Shown: positions 32,401-37,914, counted from the stretch's first letter. The stretch is DNA of 64,000 bases from Paenibacillus dendritiformis (GCF_021654795.1 NZ_AP025344.1:2790501-2854500); one strand, 5' to 3'. Numbers and translations: made by a program. The notes: generated by a model from the letters alone, not told the origin.

Positions 32401-34421
32401 TGACCGCCGAGAAATTCGTTCCGCATCCGCTCGTGCCGGGGGAGAGGGCATACCGGACCGGGGATCTCGTGCGCTGGCTGCCGGATGGGAATCTGGAATT
32501 TCTGGGCCGTCTGGACAGACAGGTCAAAATACGGGGGAACCGCATCGAGCTCTCGGAAGTGGAGAGCCGGCTCCGCTCGCTGGCGGAGGTCGAGGAGGCT
32601 GCCGTCGTTCCGGGCCGGGACGAGCAGGGGCATTCCTTCCTTGCGGCTTATGTCGTTCCCGCGGTTGCGGAGCAGGAGGGGCTGGCGGCCCTAATTCGCG
32701 AGCGACTGCAGCGGCTGCTTCCGGATTATATGGTGCCTTCCGTTATTGAATCCGTGAACGCGCTGCCGCTGACTTCCAATGGCAAGGTGGATCGCCGTTC
32801 ATTGCCTCGACCGGTCCGGTCCGCACAGTCTGAATACGCGGCGCCGCATAATATGCTAGAACAGAAGCTGCTTCTGATGTGGTCTGACGTGCTCGGGATC
32901 GATCGCCTCGGAGTTGACGATCATTTCTTCGAACGGGGAGGCCATTCTCTCAAAGCCATGATACTGACGGCGCGTATCCGGCAGGAACTGAATGTCCGCA
33001 TCGAATTGCAGTCCTTATTTCAGTACCCTACCGTTCGATTATTGGCGAACCGGCTCATGGCGGAAGGGGAAGCTCGGCGCTCCGGGAAGTATGAACCTGT
33101 CGAGCCTGCGCCTGAACAGGAAGTCTATCCGGCTACACCCTATCAGGCTTACGGCTATCTGAGCGGCCTAGGGAATACGAGCTGGAATATGCCTATGGCC
33201 TTTCTGCTCGAGGGCCCGCTTGATATCGGATGCCTGGAGCGCAGCTTTCAGCTCCTGATTGCACGACATGAAGCGCTTCGAACGACACTGGAGATGTTCG
33301 GCGATCAGATCGTGCAGCGAATTCAGCCGGAAGCCCGCTTTCAACTTGACATGGCAGCACCGGCATCCGAGGAAGAGCGTCTGCAGCTGATGAACTCGTT
33401 CATCCAGCCGTTTGCAGCATCCTCTTCACCGTGGCTGCGGGCGAAGATTCTCAAGCTGGATCAGGAAGCGCATGTGCTCCTGCTGGATATGCATCATGCG
33501 ATTACGGATGGAACCTCGCTTGGCATTCTGCTTCAAGAGCTGTTCAAGCTGTACGGCGGCTCGACATTGCCGCCGGTCTCGCTGCATTACAAGGACTATG
33601 CGGTATGGCAGAAAAATAAGCTGGATCAGGGGGCGTTTTCGTCATCTGCCCGCTTCTGGACGAGTCATCTCGCAGGCTATCGCCCATTCCGGCTTGCTGC
33701 GGACCTTGAGCGGCAGAACGGACGGGATTCCGGCCACCATGGCGATTATGTCCGCGTCGAGGTGCCAAAAGAGCCGATTCATGTCCTGAAGCATCAGTTA
33801 AGCGCAAGCGCTACGAATTTCACCATTTTGTATTCCGCCTATTTGATATTGCTGCATCAGTTGACGCGGGAAACCGATCTGGTCGTAGGAACCTATGCGT
33901 TCAACCGCGAGCGTCCCGAATTGCAGGGAACGGTAGGATTGTTCATCAATTCCCTTCCGCTGCGGAACCGAATCGTGCCCGGACAATCCTGCCAGGACCT
34001 GCTCCAGACGATTCAGAAGCGCTTGAACGAGGCTTTCGAGCATCAGCATTACCCGTTCGAGAAGATGCTGGAAGACGCGGAGATTCCATTGGAGCCAGGC
34101 AAGAATCCGTTATTTTCCACCATGTTCAACCTGAATAATTTTACAGTTCGCCCTGTGGAGGCTGCCGCCGCGGAGCTGCAAGTTTCTCCGTATCCGTATG
34201 AGTGGGACTTCTGCGAATACGATATCTATGTAAGCGCTCAGGAGCTGGACCGCTCATTTGTTGTTCAATTCGACTATAGAACCGGGCTCTTCGAGCGCAC
34301 GGCCATCGAACAATTGGCGGCCCATTACGCCCGGTTAGTCGAACAAATCGCGGCCGTTCCAACTGCGCCGGTGAAGGAATTGGCTTATATTAACATTTGC
34401 AGGGATTCTGTGTTACACTGA
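20412..34421 (+). CDS. NRPS modules 6-9: four C-A-PCP modules plus a terminal C domain, no thioesterase
   Basis: A 4669-residue protein. C6 (residues 1-440, PLSPMQEALLFHSLYD, HHILLDG) has the look of a DCL domain, as expected after the upstream epimerase. Next are A6 (450-965, S1009), C7 (1060-1500), A7 (1515-2030, S2077), C8 (2130-2560), A8 (2575-3080, S3129), C9 (3180-3610), A9 (3625-4130, S4179) and a final C domain (4230-4660, HHAITDG). Codes read by eye are A6 DGFFLGMVY, A7 DGYFFGSVF, A8 and A9 both DGYFFGGVF, the same as A2. All suggest aliphatic residues. There is no TE, reductase or epimerase. A8 and A9 lie in a 1546-bp near-identical duplication. The start ATG follows GTGAGGGAAG. Confidence 0.88.
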   Translation: MSKPDIADIYPLSPMQEALLFHSLYDQGDVYFEQMIFTLEGSVNIRAMESSLNAVIRRYDILRTIFIHDKINRPRQVVLKERTLQLETVDVSERSKAEQRDVIQRLAEEDRQRAFDLSKDLLLRLKLIKTGEYAYDLIWSNHHILLDGWCLGILFQEWFSLYKEENGGEKARLPRVIPYKNYIRWLESRDQTEARKYWRDYLSGYEAIEVLPVQRTALHQEAPRIEEIMFNLGTELTERLVALSRRYQVTMNSLFQTVWGVMLHYYSDAEDVVFGTVVSGRSPSIPDVEKIVGLMINAVPVRIQAAPDQSFAQLLMKTHQNGILSEEHSFLSLAEIQSETGIAPLFNHILVYENYPSSESMFDTDKLDLGFKITSIEAFEHTNYDLNISIGPGAELRVKMNYNNRVYSADAIERLFRHLEHVCLQVTADPDRKLPDIEVLTPQEKWNIAAFNETAADYPRERTLVELFVAQALQHPDHPAVVFGSEQWTYSELHERSEQWARGLQRRGVAIGDVVGLAARRSADMIAGMLAVLKAGAAYIPLDPDFPEERLTGILNDSGARHLFLLTALRLPGFQGETILAGDLEPAGDDDARTAPACGLELSPDSPAYIIYTSGSTGQPKGVVATHRNVAKTILNNGYVQLDRSDRILQISNYAFDGATFDIYGALLHGATLVLLSREELLSAELLAASFDKYSISVAFMTTALFNALVDWDPTCFNNLRRVLFGGEKGSVKHVNKALAALGPGRLLHMYGPTETTVYATCHPVTQPDALPIGRPIHNTTAYVLNRRRQPMPAGVPGELYIGGEGLALGYWRQPERTAEQFIANPFSPGERLYRTGDRVRMLPDGTIDFLERIDQQLKIRGHRIEPGEIAEELKALPGVQDGLVIPWRDKQGHDCLCAYIVPERGVPVSEEDAQANGHERIQSWRKALKDRLPEYMIPASFQMVESFPLTPNGKVDRHRLPEPRRPVQGARVPLTGDTEAALAKIWGEVLGAERFGADDHFFELGGHSLKAMMLTAKIHKELGVRLTLHEVFQNPVLREMAACIRTAKQSDYEPLLPAPEQEAYPASSAQKRVYIAQQLDPGQTSYNMPMVLEIEGTIDKAKLEQAFIRLIERHESLRTSFAWSGGMLCQRVIGRDEFAWSLDCRQARPEDRGSDRPEAAESEERQSRITRLLRSFIRPFDLGSGPLIRAMLAEFSDRLSVLFIDIHHIVCDGISMGIIYRDLTRLYRGEALSPAKIQYKDYAVFEQRNRNHERYESNRKYWKEQFAGKLPEAELMTDYVRPSIRSYDGRTLAFQLDPRMTGRLKRLGAAQGATLYMVLLAAYNLLLSKYSGKEDIVVGVPTAGRHHEDVQGIVGMFVNTLALRTHADGSLPVQEWIGRVKEGIMRAQAHGDYPLEDLLEDLDLSRDLSRHPLFDTMFVLQNMDIEPIEMDGTTFRTAEWEWRHAKFDMTWSGRESVEGMTFVVEFAACLYEPATIQRMIDHFIVILEQMTASPDRLLRDIDMLTAEERAWLAARNETAASYPAQASVSLLFEQQAAVSADHPALIYGSRMMTYRELNEAAKRFAAVLGSKGIGRGDRVGLLAERSMEMMIAIFGILRTGAAYVPLDPAFPEERKLDILNDCGARWLVATDGLDVSQFQGGYLEYGITVREADAWSGMLAEERELAAGPGPNDIAYIMYTSGSAGKPKGVLTSHRNIVKTSVNNGFANLTGEDRMLQLSNYAFDGSTYEIFGALLNGATLVLISRDDLLDAAELARIMDEQRVTSAFMTAALFNTMVDYHLECFKHMRKLFFGGEAASVQHVAKALDYLGENRIVNSYGPTETTVFATTYPVRKQVIGKRSVPIGKPIRNTQIYVLNPWGQMQPPGIPGELYIGGGGVAQGYLNRQQLTEQRFLPNPFLPGEKMYRTGDLARWLPDGELEYLGRLDQQVKIRGNRVEPGEIESKLISLTSVREAAVIPKRDSRGSVYLCAYVVYEQGAAERMKEEREAAHWQRKLRRTLPDYMIPAAFVVLDALPLTANGKIDRSALPEPSLAMPDGAKEAPGNEDEAKLHRLWAEVLGVDGHGIDDHFFELGGHSLKAMQLAAKVHQCFDVKLRLQDIFNYPTIREQATFIRGAEHKRLDRASIPLAPVQDDYPVTPAQKRLYIVSQYEHAGTSYNMPMALRIVGDLNIPALERAFIQLIGRHESLRTSFHMDGDEVKQRIHPVSQLGWQLEVLEIAEDDSAHPAASGENAGGLPAPWIRPFDLAAPCLLRAVLWKMQEKGYLLFIDIHHIVSDGVSTAVLYDELFRLYSGEELPPLDIQYKDYAMWEQDRRGSESYAAAKSYWHALYREPAPVLELPLDRTRPRVQRYEGAKYSFTLPGGLVSKLTEKSKDQEITVFMALLSAYFILLSKYSGQEDIAVGMPVAGRDHADTESLIGMFVKTLALRSYPKADLRVGEYVGQVKKAVLEAYEHSVYPLEELLEHVDLARDPSRHPFFDTLFVLQNMSIAKLELPGLLIEQEEAPLDRSKFDMTWAGLEKEDQILMTIEYNTEIFSHATIRRMSVHYEHILRQMAEQEASRIRDIELITEGERLELLRLEGGSADYPREASIPELFAEQARLRPNHPALVWGSEQVAYGELRERAQCLADRLRQRGVGTGEAVGLIADRSIGMIESILGILAAGAAYVPLDPGFPPERLAQMLEDSGARILLAQDGMAVPGFTGITLPLDEGPRAEAGTRAAVEDLTIPAESAAYIMYTSGSTGTPKGVMITHRNVIKTSIRNGFMEMLPEDRVLQLSNYAFDGSTYEIFGALLNGATLVLLPKHSVLDAGELARTFEEQRITTAFMTAALFNTVVDWDVTCLKHVRKLFFGGEAGSKKHVVKALEYLGPNRIANGYGPTETTVFATTYTVDESMRERSSVPIGRPVNNTRVCVLNRWGQRQPVGVPGELYIGGDGLAREYVNRPDLTAEKFVPNPLVPGERAYRTGDLVRWLPDGNLEFLGRLDRQVKIRGNRIELSEVESRLRSLAEVQEAAVVPGRDEQGHSFLAAYVVPAVAEQEGLAALIRERLQRLLPDYMVPSSFTLLDKLPLTGNGKVDAASLPAHQRLGSGDCQAPANETEHRLAEIWADLLGVRQVGVNDHFFALGGHSLKAMTLIARIHKEFHVKLSLQDVFARPTVQEQSGLIQQEKGRDTHVPLMPAPKQDTYPVSSAQWRLYYIQQLDKEGTSYNMPMAFELRGQLHEGRLRKAFASLICRHESLRTTFAIVGEELRQKIWPAGELRFHLEQAEYSGDAEDEAGIRARTEEYIGSFVRPFHLSEPPLFRAGLLRLSATRHLLAIDIHHSVSDGISTGIMMRELFQLYEGQELADVSIQYKDYAVWEQRQKQGGMYRQNEKFWLDLLQGELPALRLPYDASRSGNEASEGAEARLRIDREVTRLLEELAATRRTTLFAVLLAAYSILLSKYSGEEDMIIGTPISGRQHADAAEIVGMFVNTLPLRLAPRGDLELHSYIGEVGDRLLDAFEHGMYPLEELMEKLNVPRDASRHPLFDTLFILQNIEEFSFADTELHIRQLNAGTREPKFDMTWGAVETSDGLSVTVEYNRSLFLPGTIERMLAHYEHILRQMAEQEASRIRDIELITEGERLELLRLEGGSADYPREASIPELFAEQARLRPNHPALVWGREQVAYGELRERAQCLADKLRQRGVGTGEAVGLIADRSIGMIESILGILAAGAAYVPLDPGFPPERLAQMLEDSGARILLAQDGMAVPGFTGITLPLDEGPRAEAGTRAAVKDLTIPAESAAYIMYTSGSTGTPKGVMITHRNVIKTSIRNGFMEMLPEDRVLQLSNYAFDGSTYEIFGALLNGATLVLLPKHSVLDAGELARTFEEQRITTAFMTAALFNTVVDWDVTCLKHVRKLFFGGEAGSKKHVVKALEYLGPNRIANGYGPTETTVFATTYTVDESMRERSSVPIGRPVHNTRVCVLNRWGQRQPVGVPGELYIGGDGLAREYVNRPDLTAEKFVPHPLVPGERAYRTGDLVRWLPDGNLEFLGRLDRQVKIRGNRIELSEVESRLRSLAEVEEAAVVPGRDEQGHSFLAAYVVPAVAEQEGLAALIRERLQRLLPDYMVPSVIESVNALPLTSNGKVDRRSLPRPVRSAQSEYAAPHNMLEQKLLLMWSDVLGIDRLGVDDHFFERGGHSLKAMILTARIRQELNVRIELQSLFQYPTVRLLANRLMAEGEARRSGKYEPVEPAPEQEVYPATPYQAYGYLSGLGNTSWNMPMAFLLEGPLDIGCLERSFQLLIARHEALRTTLEMFGDQIVQRIQPEARFQLDMAAPASEEERLQLMNSFIQPFAASSSPWLRAKILKLDQEAHVLLLDMHHAITDGTSLGILLQELFKLYGGSTLPPVSLHYKDYAVWQKNKLDQGAFSSSARFWTSHLAGYRPFRLAADLERQNGRDSGHHGDYVRVEVPKEPIHVLKHQLSASATNFTILYSAYLILLHQLTRETDLVVGTYAFNRERPELQGTVGLFINSLPLRNRIVPGQSCQDLLQTIQKRLNEAFEHQHYPFEKMLEDAEIPLEPGKNPLFSTMFNLNNFTVRPVEAAAAELQVSPYPYEWDFCEYDIYVSAQELDRSFVVQFDYRTGLFERTAIEQLAAHYARLVEQIAAVPTAPVKELAYINICRDSVLH
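28046..29591 (+). repeat. Intragenic duplication, copy 1 (A8)
   Basis: This 1546-bp stretch recurs at 31196-32741, exactly 3150 bp downstream, with only about ten base differences seen by eye. It runs from the end of the preceding C domain through essentially the whole A domain up to the A10 region (YMVPS). Flanking C, PCP and linker sequences are clearly different, so the edges are sharp. Confidence 0.9.
31196..32741 (+). repeat. Intragenic duplication, copy 2 (A9)
   Basis: Second copy of the 28046-29591 repeat. Differences include WGSEQ/WGREQ, DRLRQ/DKLRQ, VEDL/VKDL, PVNN/PVHN, PNPL/PHPL and VQEA/VEEA, so most of the visible changes alter amino acids. The specificity-pocket residues are identical, so both modules should select the same amino acid. 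Confidence 0.9.
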
Positions 34422-34448
34422 CCTTAACGCCAATAAAGGAGGAGAAAA

Positions 34449-34598
34449 ATGAAAAACAAATTTTTCAAATTCGGTGTCGTTAAAAGTGAGGAAGTGCCAG
34501 AGGAAGTAAATGAATTCGTCCGCGAAGCGGAGAAGCTTCCGGATATCATTGCTAACACGATTAGCGAGGCCTTTAAGGAGGACACGGAAGAGAAGTAG
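34449..34598 (+). CDS. 49-residue acidic/basic peptide of unknown function, 27 bp after the NRPS
   Basis: A short ORF with an excellent AAAGGAGGAG site 7-8 nt before its ATG, starting 27 bp after the stop of the last NRPS gene. It begins MKNKFFKFGVV and continues with a predicted amphipathic, Glu/Lys-rich helix that includes EEVNEFVREAEKL and ends in EDTEEK. It has no Cys, no signal peptide, no GG leader site and none of the MbtH family residues. I do not recognise the family. Its spacing and ribosome site argue that it is translated with the NRPS operon. It could be a small accessory protein, a regulatory peptide or a substrate. A stem-loop follows at 34642-34684. Confidence 0.6.
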   Translation: MKNKFFKFGVVKSEEVPEEVNEFVREAEKLPDIIANTISEAFKEDTEEK

Positions 34599-34641
34599 TA
34601 CGCCGAATTCGCTTTGCATATACAGCTATTCCGCACTCGAC

Positions 34642-34684
34642 GCCCTCTTGCATCAGGTGAACCGCAGATGAGATGCAGGAGGGC
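34642..34684 (+). terminator. Stem-loop after the NRPS operon
   Basis: GCCCTCTTGCATC (34642-34654) pairs with GATGCAGGAGGGC (34672-34684) with one internal mismatch. The downstream sequence is ATCTTGCGGG, so there is no strong T-run. It may be a weak terminator or 3'-end stabiliser that closes the NRPS/49-residue ORF transcript before the TetR gene. Confidence 0.5.
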
Positions 34685-34727
34685 ATCTTGCGGGATTGAC
34701 GGTAATTTATGGGTGTGCTACGATTGG

Positions 34728-34741
34728 ACTGACCGGTCAGT
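34728..34741. promoter_or_regulatory. Perfect palindrome, probable TetR operator O1
   Basis: ACTGACCGGTCAGT is a perfect 14-bp palindrome placed about 22 bp before the TetR coding region. A related palindrome occurs before the MFS gene at 35414-35425. The GACCG...CGGTC core is typical of TetR-family operators. Confidence 0.65.
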
Positions 34742-34762
34742 TTATTATTGGGGGGAGCTTGA

Positions 34763-35380
34763 ATCGAGGTTAAACGAAGGAAAGATGTAGCCCAGATCAA
34801 GAAAGACATTGCGCGGAACACGAAGGAATTATTTGCCCAGAAAGGGTACAGCGCTACATCGATGGAAGAGATTTGTGCCGTCAACAATCGAAGCAAGGGC
34901 AGCATTTACTATCATTTCAAGAGCAAGGAAGAGCTGTTCATGTTTTTGATTAAGCTGAATAACGAAGAGTGGATGGACTCATGGCTGGCCAAGGAGTCTC
35001 AATATGAGACCGCCGTCGAGAAGCTGTACGGCCTCGCTGATCATTATGTCGACGATTTGGCGAATCCGCTCAATCATGCGATTCATGAGTTTGTCTCCGG
35101 ACAGGTAGTGAGTCAGGAGATGCTGGATGAGATGCTGGCTCTTATACGGATTCCCTATATAACGTATGAGAAGATCATCTTGCAGGGGATTGAGCGCGGC
35201 GAATTGAAGCCCGATGAGACCCAGGATTTGATGTACGTCATCAGCGGTCTATTTAATGGCTTAAGCACGCTGTATTACGAGAAGGATCTGAAGGAAATTC
35301 GCCGGCTGTACAGGAAAGGGGTAGACAGTCTCCTGAAGGGGATCCAACGAGTTGAACCACGCAAGACAATGAAAGACTGA
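34763..35380 (+). CDS. TetR/AcrR-family transcriptional regulator (start codon abnormal)
   Basis: About 205 residues. The N-terminal HTH is clear: KDIARNTKELFAQKGYSAT, then SMEEICAVNNRSKGSIYYHF, a textbook TetR DNA-binding domain, followed by a ligand-binding domain of normal length. The frame is open back to a TGA at 34760-34762 with no ATG, GTG or TTG before the HTH. The only canonical start in frame is ATG 34862, which would remove half of the HTH. A good GGGGGGAG site precedes ATC 34763 by about 6 nt, and a TTG at 34759 would fit if one A were removed. Either a rare start or a one-base indel is present. Probable autorepressor and regulator of the exporter. Confidence 0.8.
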   Translation: MEVKRRKDVAQIKKDIARNTKELFAQKGYSATSMEEICAVNNRSKGSIYYHFKSKEELFMFLIKLNNEEWMDSWLAKESQYETAVEKLYGLADHYVDDLANPLNHAIHEFVSGQVVSQEMLDEMLALIRIPYITYEKIILQGIERGELKPDETQDLMYVISGLFNGLSTLYYEKDLKEIRRLYRKGVDSLLKGIQRVEPRKTMKD

Positions 35381-35413
35381 TGCCGCTATCAGTTTTTCTT
35401 TTGAACTTCAATA

Positions 35414-35425
35414 GACCGAACGGTC
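35414..35425. promoter_or_regulatory. Probable TetR operator O2 before the exporter gene
   Basis: GACCG-AA-CGGTC is a 12-bp inverted repeat located 21 bp upstream of the MFS start codon. It shares the GACCG/CGGTC core with O1, suggesting that the adjacent TetR protein controls the exporter as well as itself. Confidence 0.6.
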
Positions 35426-35445
35426 GGTTTAAAAAGGAGTGTCCT

Positions 35446-36681
35446 ATGAACCAGTTATTCAGAAACAAAGCCTTCCTTATTATTACAGGCTCTGATCTGC
35501 TTCAAAACCTGGCGATATGGGTGCGCAACATGGCGATTCTTTATTTCATCATGGAACAAACGCAAGGGGACCCTGTGGCCGTATCATTGATTACCGTGCT
35601 GGAGTATGTTCCGATATTTGTGTTTTCGATTATCGGAGGCGCGCTGGCCGACCGCTGGAATCCCAAGCGCACGATGATTACCGGCGATATTTTGAGTGCG
35701 TTGTCTATCGTCGCCATCATTGCCGTACTGGCTTCGGGTTATTGGGTGGTATTATATGCCGCCACTTTTGTTTCTTCGATTGTAAGCCAATTCTCACAGC
35801 CTTCGTCCGTGAAAATCATCAAGCGGAATGTCGGAGACAAGCATGTGCAATCCGCGATCGCGATCACCCAGAGCTCCCAGTCCCTGTTCCTGATTCTCGG
35901 CCCCATAGCAGGCACATTCATCTATACGGTCCTGGGGATTATGGCTTCCATGTACGCCCTTCTCGGTTTGTTTCTCGCCTCTGCCTTCATCCTTTCCTTT
36001 TTGCCCAAAGATACGGCAAGCAGGGACGCGGACACTTCGCTGCTTGCCGACATCAAGGAAGGCTGGGGCTACGTATTGCAATCCCGTTCACTGCGAATGT
36101 TAGCACTTGTGTTCATGTGCCTCGGCCTGTCCTCCGGACTTATTAATCCGCTTGAGATTTTTCTGGTTACGGAACGGCTCGGTCTTGAGCAAACCTCGGT
36201 TCAGTTCCTGGCGGGCGCCTCCGGATTCGGACTGCTGGCTGGAGGAGGAATTGCCGCGGCCGTCAGCGGCAGGCTGAATCAGAGCGCAACCCTCCTTTTC
36301 GGGATAGGTTTTCTGGCGGCAGCCACGCTAGGGGAAGTGCTCTCCGGATGGTTTTGGCTAACTCTGGTCGCCAGCTTCCTCAGTTCGGTCAGCCTGGCCT
36401 TTGTCAATGTCGTCATCTCCACGTATTTAGTGGCCAGAATCGATGAAGCGATGATCGGGCGAGTCAACGGAACCATCGCTCCGCTGTTCGTGGGAGCCAT
36501 GCTGTTGGGTTCTGCTTCGTCCGGCGTACTGATGAACGCGACTTCGCTGTTCGCGGTTTATGCGGTTTCCGTGCTTGTTCTGTTTGTCAGCATATTGCCT
36601 GGGCGGCGAGTGCAGTTCGCAAGCAATAAAGCCGGCTCCGCCGCAGCGAATCTGGCTGTTCCAGGTCAAGCAGTAGAGTGA
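35446..36681 (+). CDS. MFS exporter, probably lipopeptide efflux/self-resistance
   Basis: A 411-residue, highly hydrophobic protein of the MFS_3 type (EntS and macrolide-efflux-like). The conserved GGALADRWNPKR loop between TM2 and TM3 sits near residues 67-78, and about 12 membrane segments can be traced. The start ATG at 35446 follows AAAAAGGAG; the longer frame from 35380 lacks a start signal. Lying between a TetR gene and a type II thioesterase within the NRPS locus, it most likely exports the peptide product. The substrate is inferred only from context. Confidence 0.82.
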   Translation: MNQLFRNKAFLIITGSDLLQNLAIWVRNMAILYFIMEQTQGDPVAVSLITVLEYVPIFVFSIIGGALADRWNPKRTMITGDILSALSIVAIIAVLASGYWVVLYAATFVSSIVSQFSQPSSVKIIKRNVGDKHVQSAIAITQSSQSLFLILGPIAGTFIYTVLGIMASMYALLGLFLASAFILSFLPKDTASRDADTSLLADIKEGWGYVLQSRSLRMLALVFMCLGLSSGLINPLEIFLVTERLGLEQTSVQFLAGASGFGLLAGGGIAAAVSGRLNQSATLLFGIGFLAAATLGEVLSGWFWLTLVASFLSSVSLAFVNVVISTYLVARIDEAMIGRVNGTIAPLFVGAMLLGSASSGVLMNATSLFAVYAVSVLVLFVSILPGRRVQFASNKAGSAAANLAVPGQAVE

Positions 36682-36693
36682 GAGGGGGAGTCT

Positions 36694-37419
36694 ATGAACC
36701 GGATTCACCTTTTCTGTTTTCCTTATGCCGGCGGCTCGGCCATGATGTACTGCCGTTGGCGCAGCTTGCTTCCTGCATCTATTCAGATCCACCCGATTGA
36801 GTTATCAGGGAGAGGCAAAAGAATGAACGAGCCTTTCTACCAAACGATGGAGCAGGCGGTGGAAGACGCATATTTATCGATACCCGTCCATGTGCTTGAC
36901 GAGCCGATTGCTTTCTTTGGATATAGCATGGGAAGCCTGATAGCCTATGAGCTAACCCGCTATTTACATGAAAAGCACGGAAAGGAGCCTATTCATTTGT
37001 TTGCGGCCGCTAGAAGGGCTCCCCAAATCCAGGGGGATGGGCAAAAACTGTACTGCCTCCCGGAAGCAGAGTTTTTGCAGGAAATTATCAAGCTGGGAGG
37101 GATGTCCGCGGAGGTGCTGGAGAACAAGGAACTCATGGAGATGATCCTTCCGCTGCTTCGGGCAGACATGCAGATTGTCGAAAAATATAGCTGGCGCGCG
37201 TCCAAAGCCGCCCTTCGTACGGATATTACGGTGTTGGCAGGCACCCGGGATGTTGTCCCCGACGAACATATGGAGGCATGGAAGGAAATGACTGCTGGCC
37301 GCTGCACGATTGCCAAGTATGAGGGAGATCATTTCTTCATACACCAGCACTATGAGCTTATTGGGGAGCATATAACGCGTGTATTGCTGCAATGGAAGGA
37401 AGCGGTCACGAGCGTCTGA
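36694..37419 (+). CDS. Type II thioesterase of the NRPS locus
   Basis: A 241-residue alpha/beta hydrolase of the GrsT/SrfAD type. It removes misprimed acyl groups from carrier domains. Visible features are FCFPYAGGSA near residue 8, the nucleophile GYSMGS near residue 76, a likely catalytic Asp near GTRDVV (residue 189) and the His in GDHFF (about 211). It starts 12 bp after the exporter gene behind AGAGGGGGAG, so it is in the same operon. This is the only thioesterase in the locus; it is a separate editing-type enzyme and not a substitute for a terminal cyclising domain. Confidence 0.88.
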   Translation: MNRIHLFCFPYAGGSAMMYCRWRSLLPASIQIHPIELSGRGKRMNEPFYQTMEQAVEDAYLSIPVHVLDEPIAFFGYSMGSLIAYELTRYLHEKHGKEPIHLFAAARRAPQIQGDGQKLYCLPEAEFLQEIIKLGGMSAEVLENKELMEMILPLLRADMQIVEKYSWRASKAALRTDITVLAGTRDVVPDEHMEAWKEMTAGRCTIAKYEGDHFFIHQHYELIGEHITRVLLQWKEAVTSV

Positions 37420-37425
37420 ACAGAG

Positions 37426-37470
37426 GCCCTTTCGGTTTCCTGATGGAAATCGAAAGGGCTGAATTTTTGC
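37426..37470 (+). terminator. Rho-independent terminator after the thioesterase gene
   Basis: GCCCTTTCGGTTTCC (37426-37440) pairs with GGAAATCGAAAGGGC (37445-37459) around a 4-nt loop, followed by TGAATTTTTGC. It marks the end of the TetR-exporter-thioesterase operon. Confidence 0.85.
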
Positions 37471-37540
37471 ATCCGTTTAGAAGGGGTGAATGAGTCGCAA
37501 GCAAGATGTTAGCGGCTCGTCACAGTGAGACCTCATTCCC

Positions 37541-37681
37541 TAAGCCCGACACGCGGAAAAACTGCAAAATTGCAGCTTTCCCGTATGCCGTGTACTCCGT
37601 TACAGGGAATCCTGCCAAACTGCATCAATTTCCGATTTCCAACAGATAAAAAGAGAAAAGTCGCTGGAAATGATGTACTTT
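37541..37681. repeat. Palindromic repeat units (CTGCA-N4-TGCAG type)
   Basis: This non-coding stretch holds repeats of a short palindrome. CTGCA-AAAT-TGCAG is perfect at 37562-37575; a degenerate CTGCC-AAAC-TGCAT unit is near 37613. A third unit (GTA-CTTT | TGCAG) is interrupted at 37681 by the 600-bp element. No protein signature is visible. Confidence 0.65.
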
Positions 37682-37914
37682 TCAGGCTGTTGAGAAAGAA
37701 GTTTTGAGTAGGGAAATGGATATTTCCACCATTCTGAAAACTGCACCATTTCCCTGGACACGCCCATCCGGCAGTCGAAATCCGCAAAACTCCACGATTT
37801 CTCCAGACGCTCCTATTCAGTAAGCGAAATCCTGCATAAACTCCTAGGCCCCCTAATTAAACTGGAGCTTCCGGCTCCAATATTATAAGCTGTTATCAGA
37901 GGGGGACAACTAGT

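Noticed and set aside
27786..32633. Very long minus-strand ORFs (up to 737 codons) opposite the NRPS
   Set aside because: They are antisense shadows of GC-rich NRPS codons; they repeat with the A8/A9 duplication and show no domain, ribosome site or start context.
36694..37419. The thioesterase gene as the missing release domain of the NRPS
   Set aside because: It is a discrete type II enzyme in the exporter operon; such enzymes edit carrier domains and do not normally replace an integrated TE.
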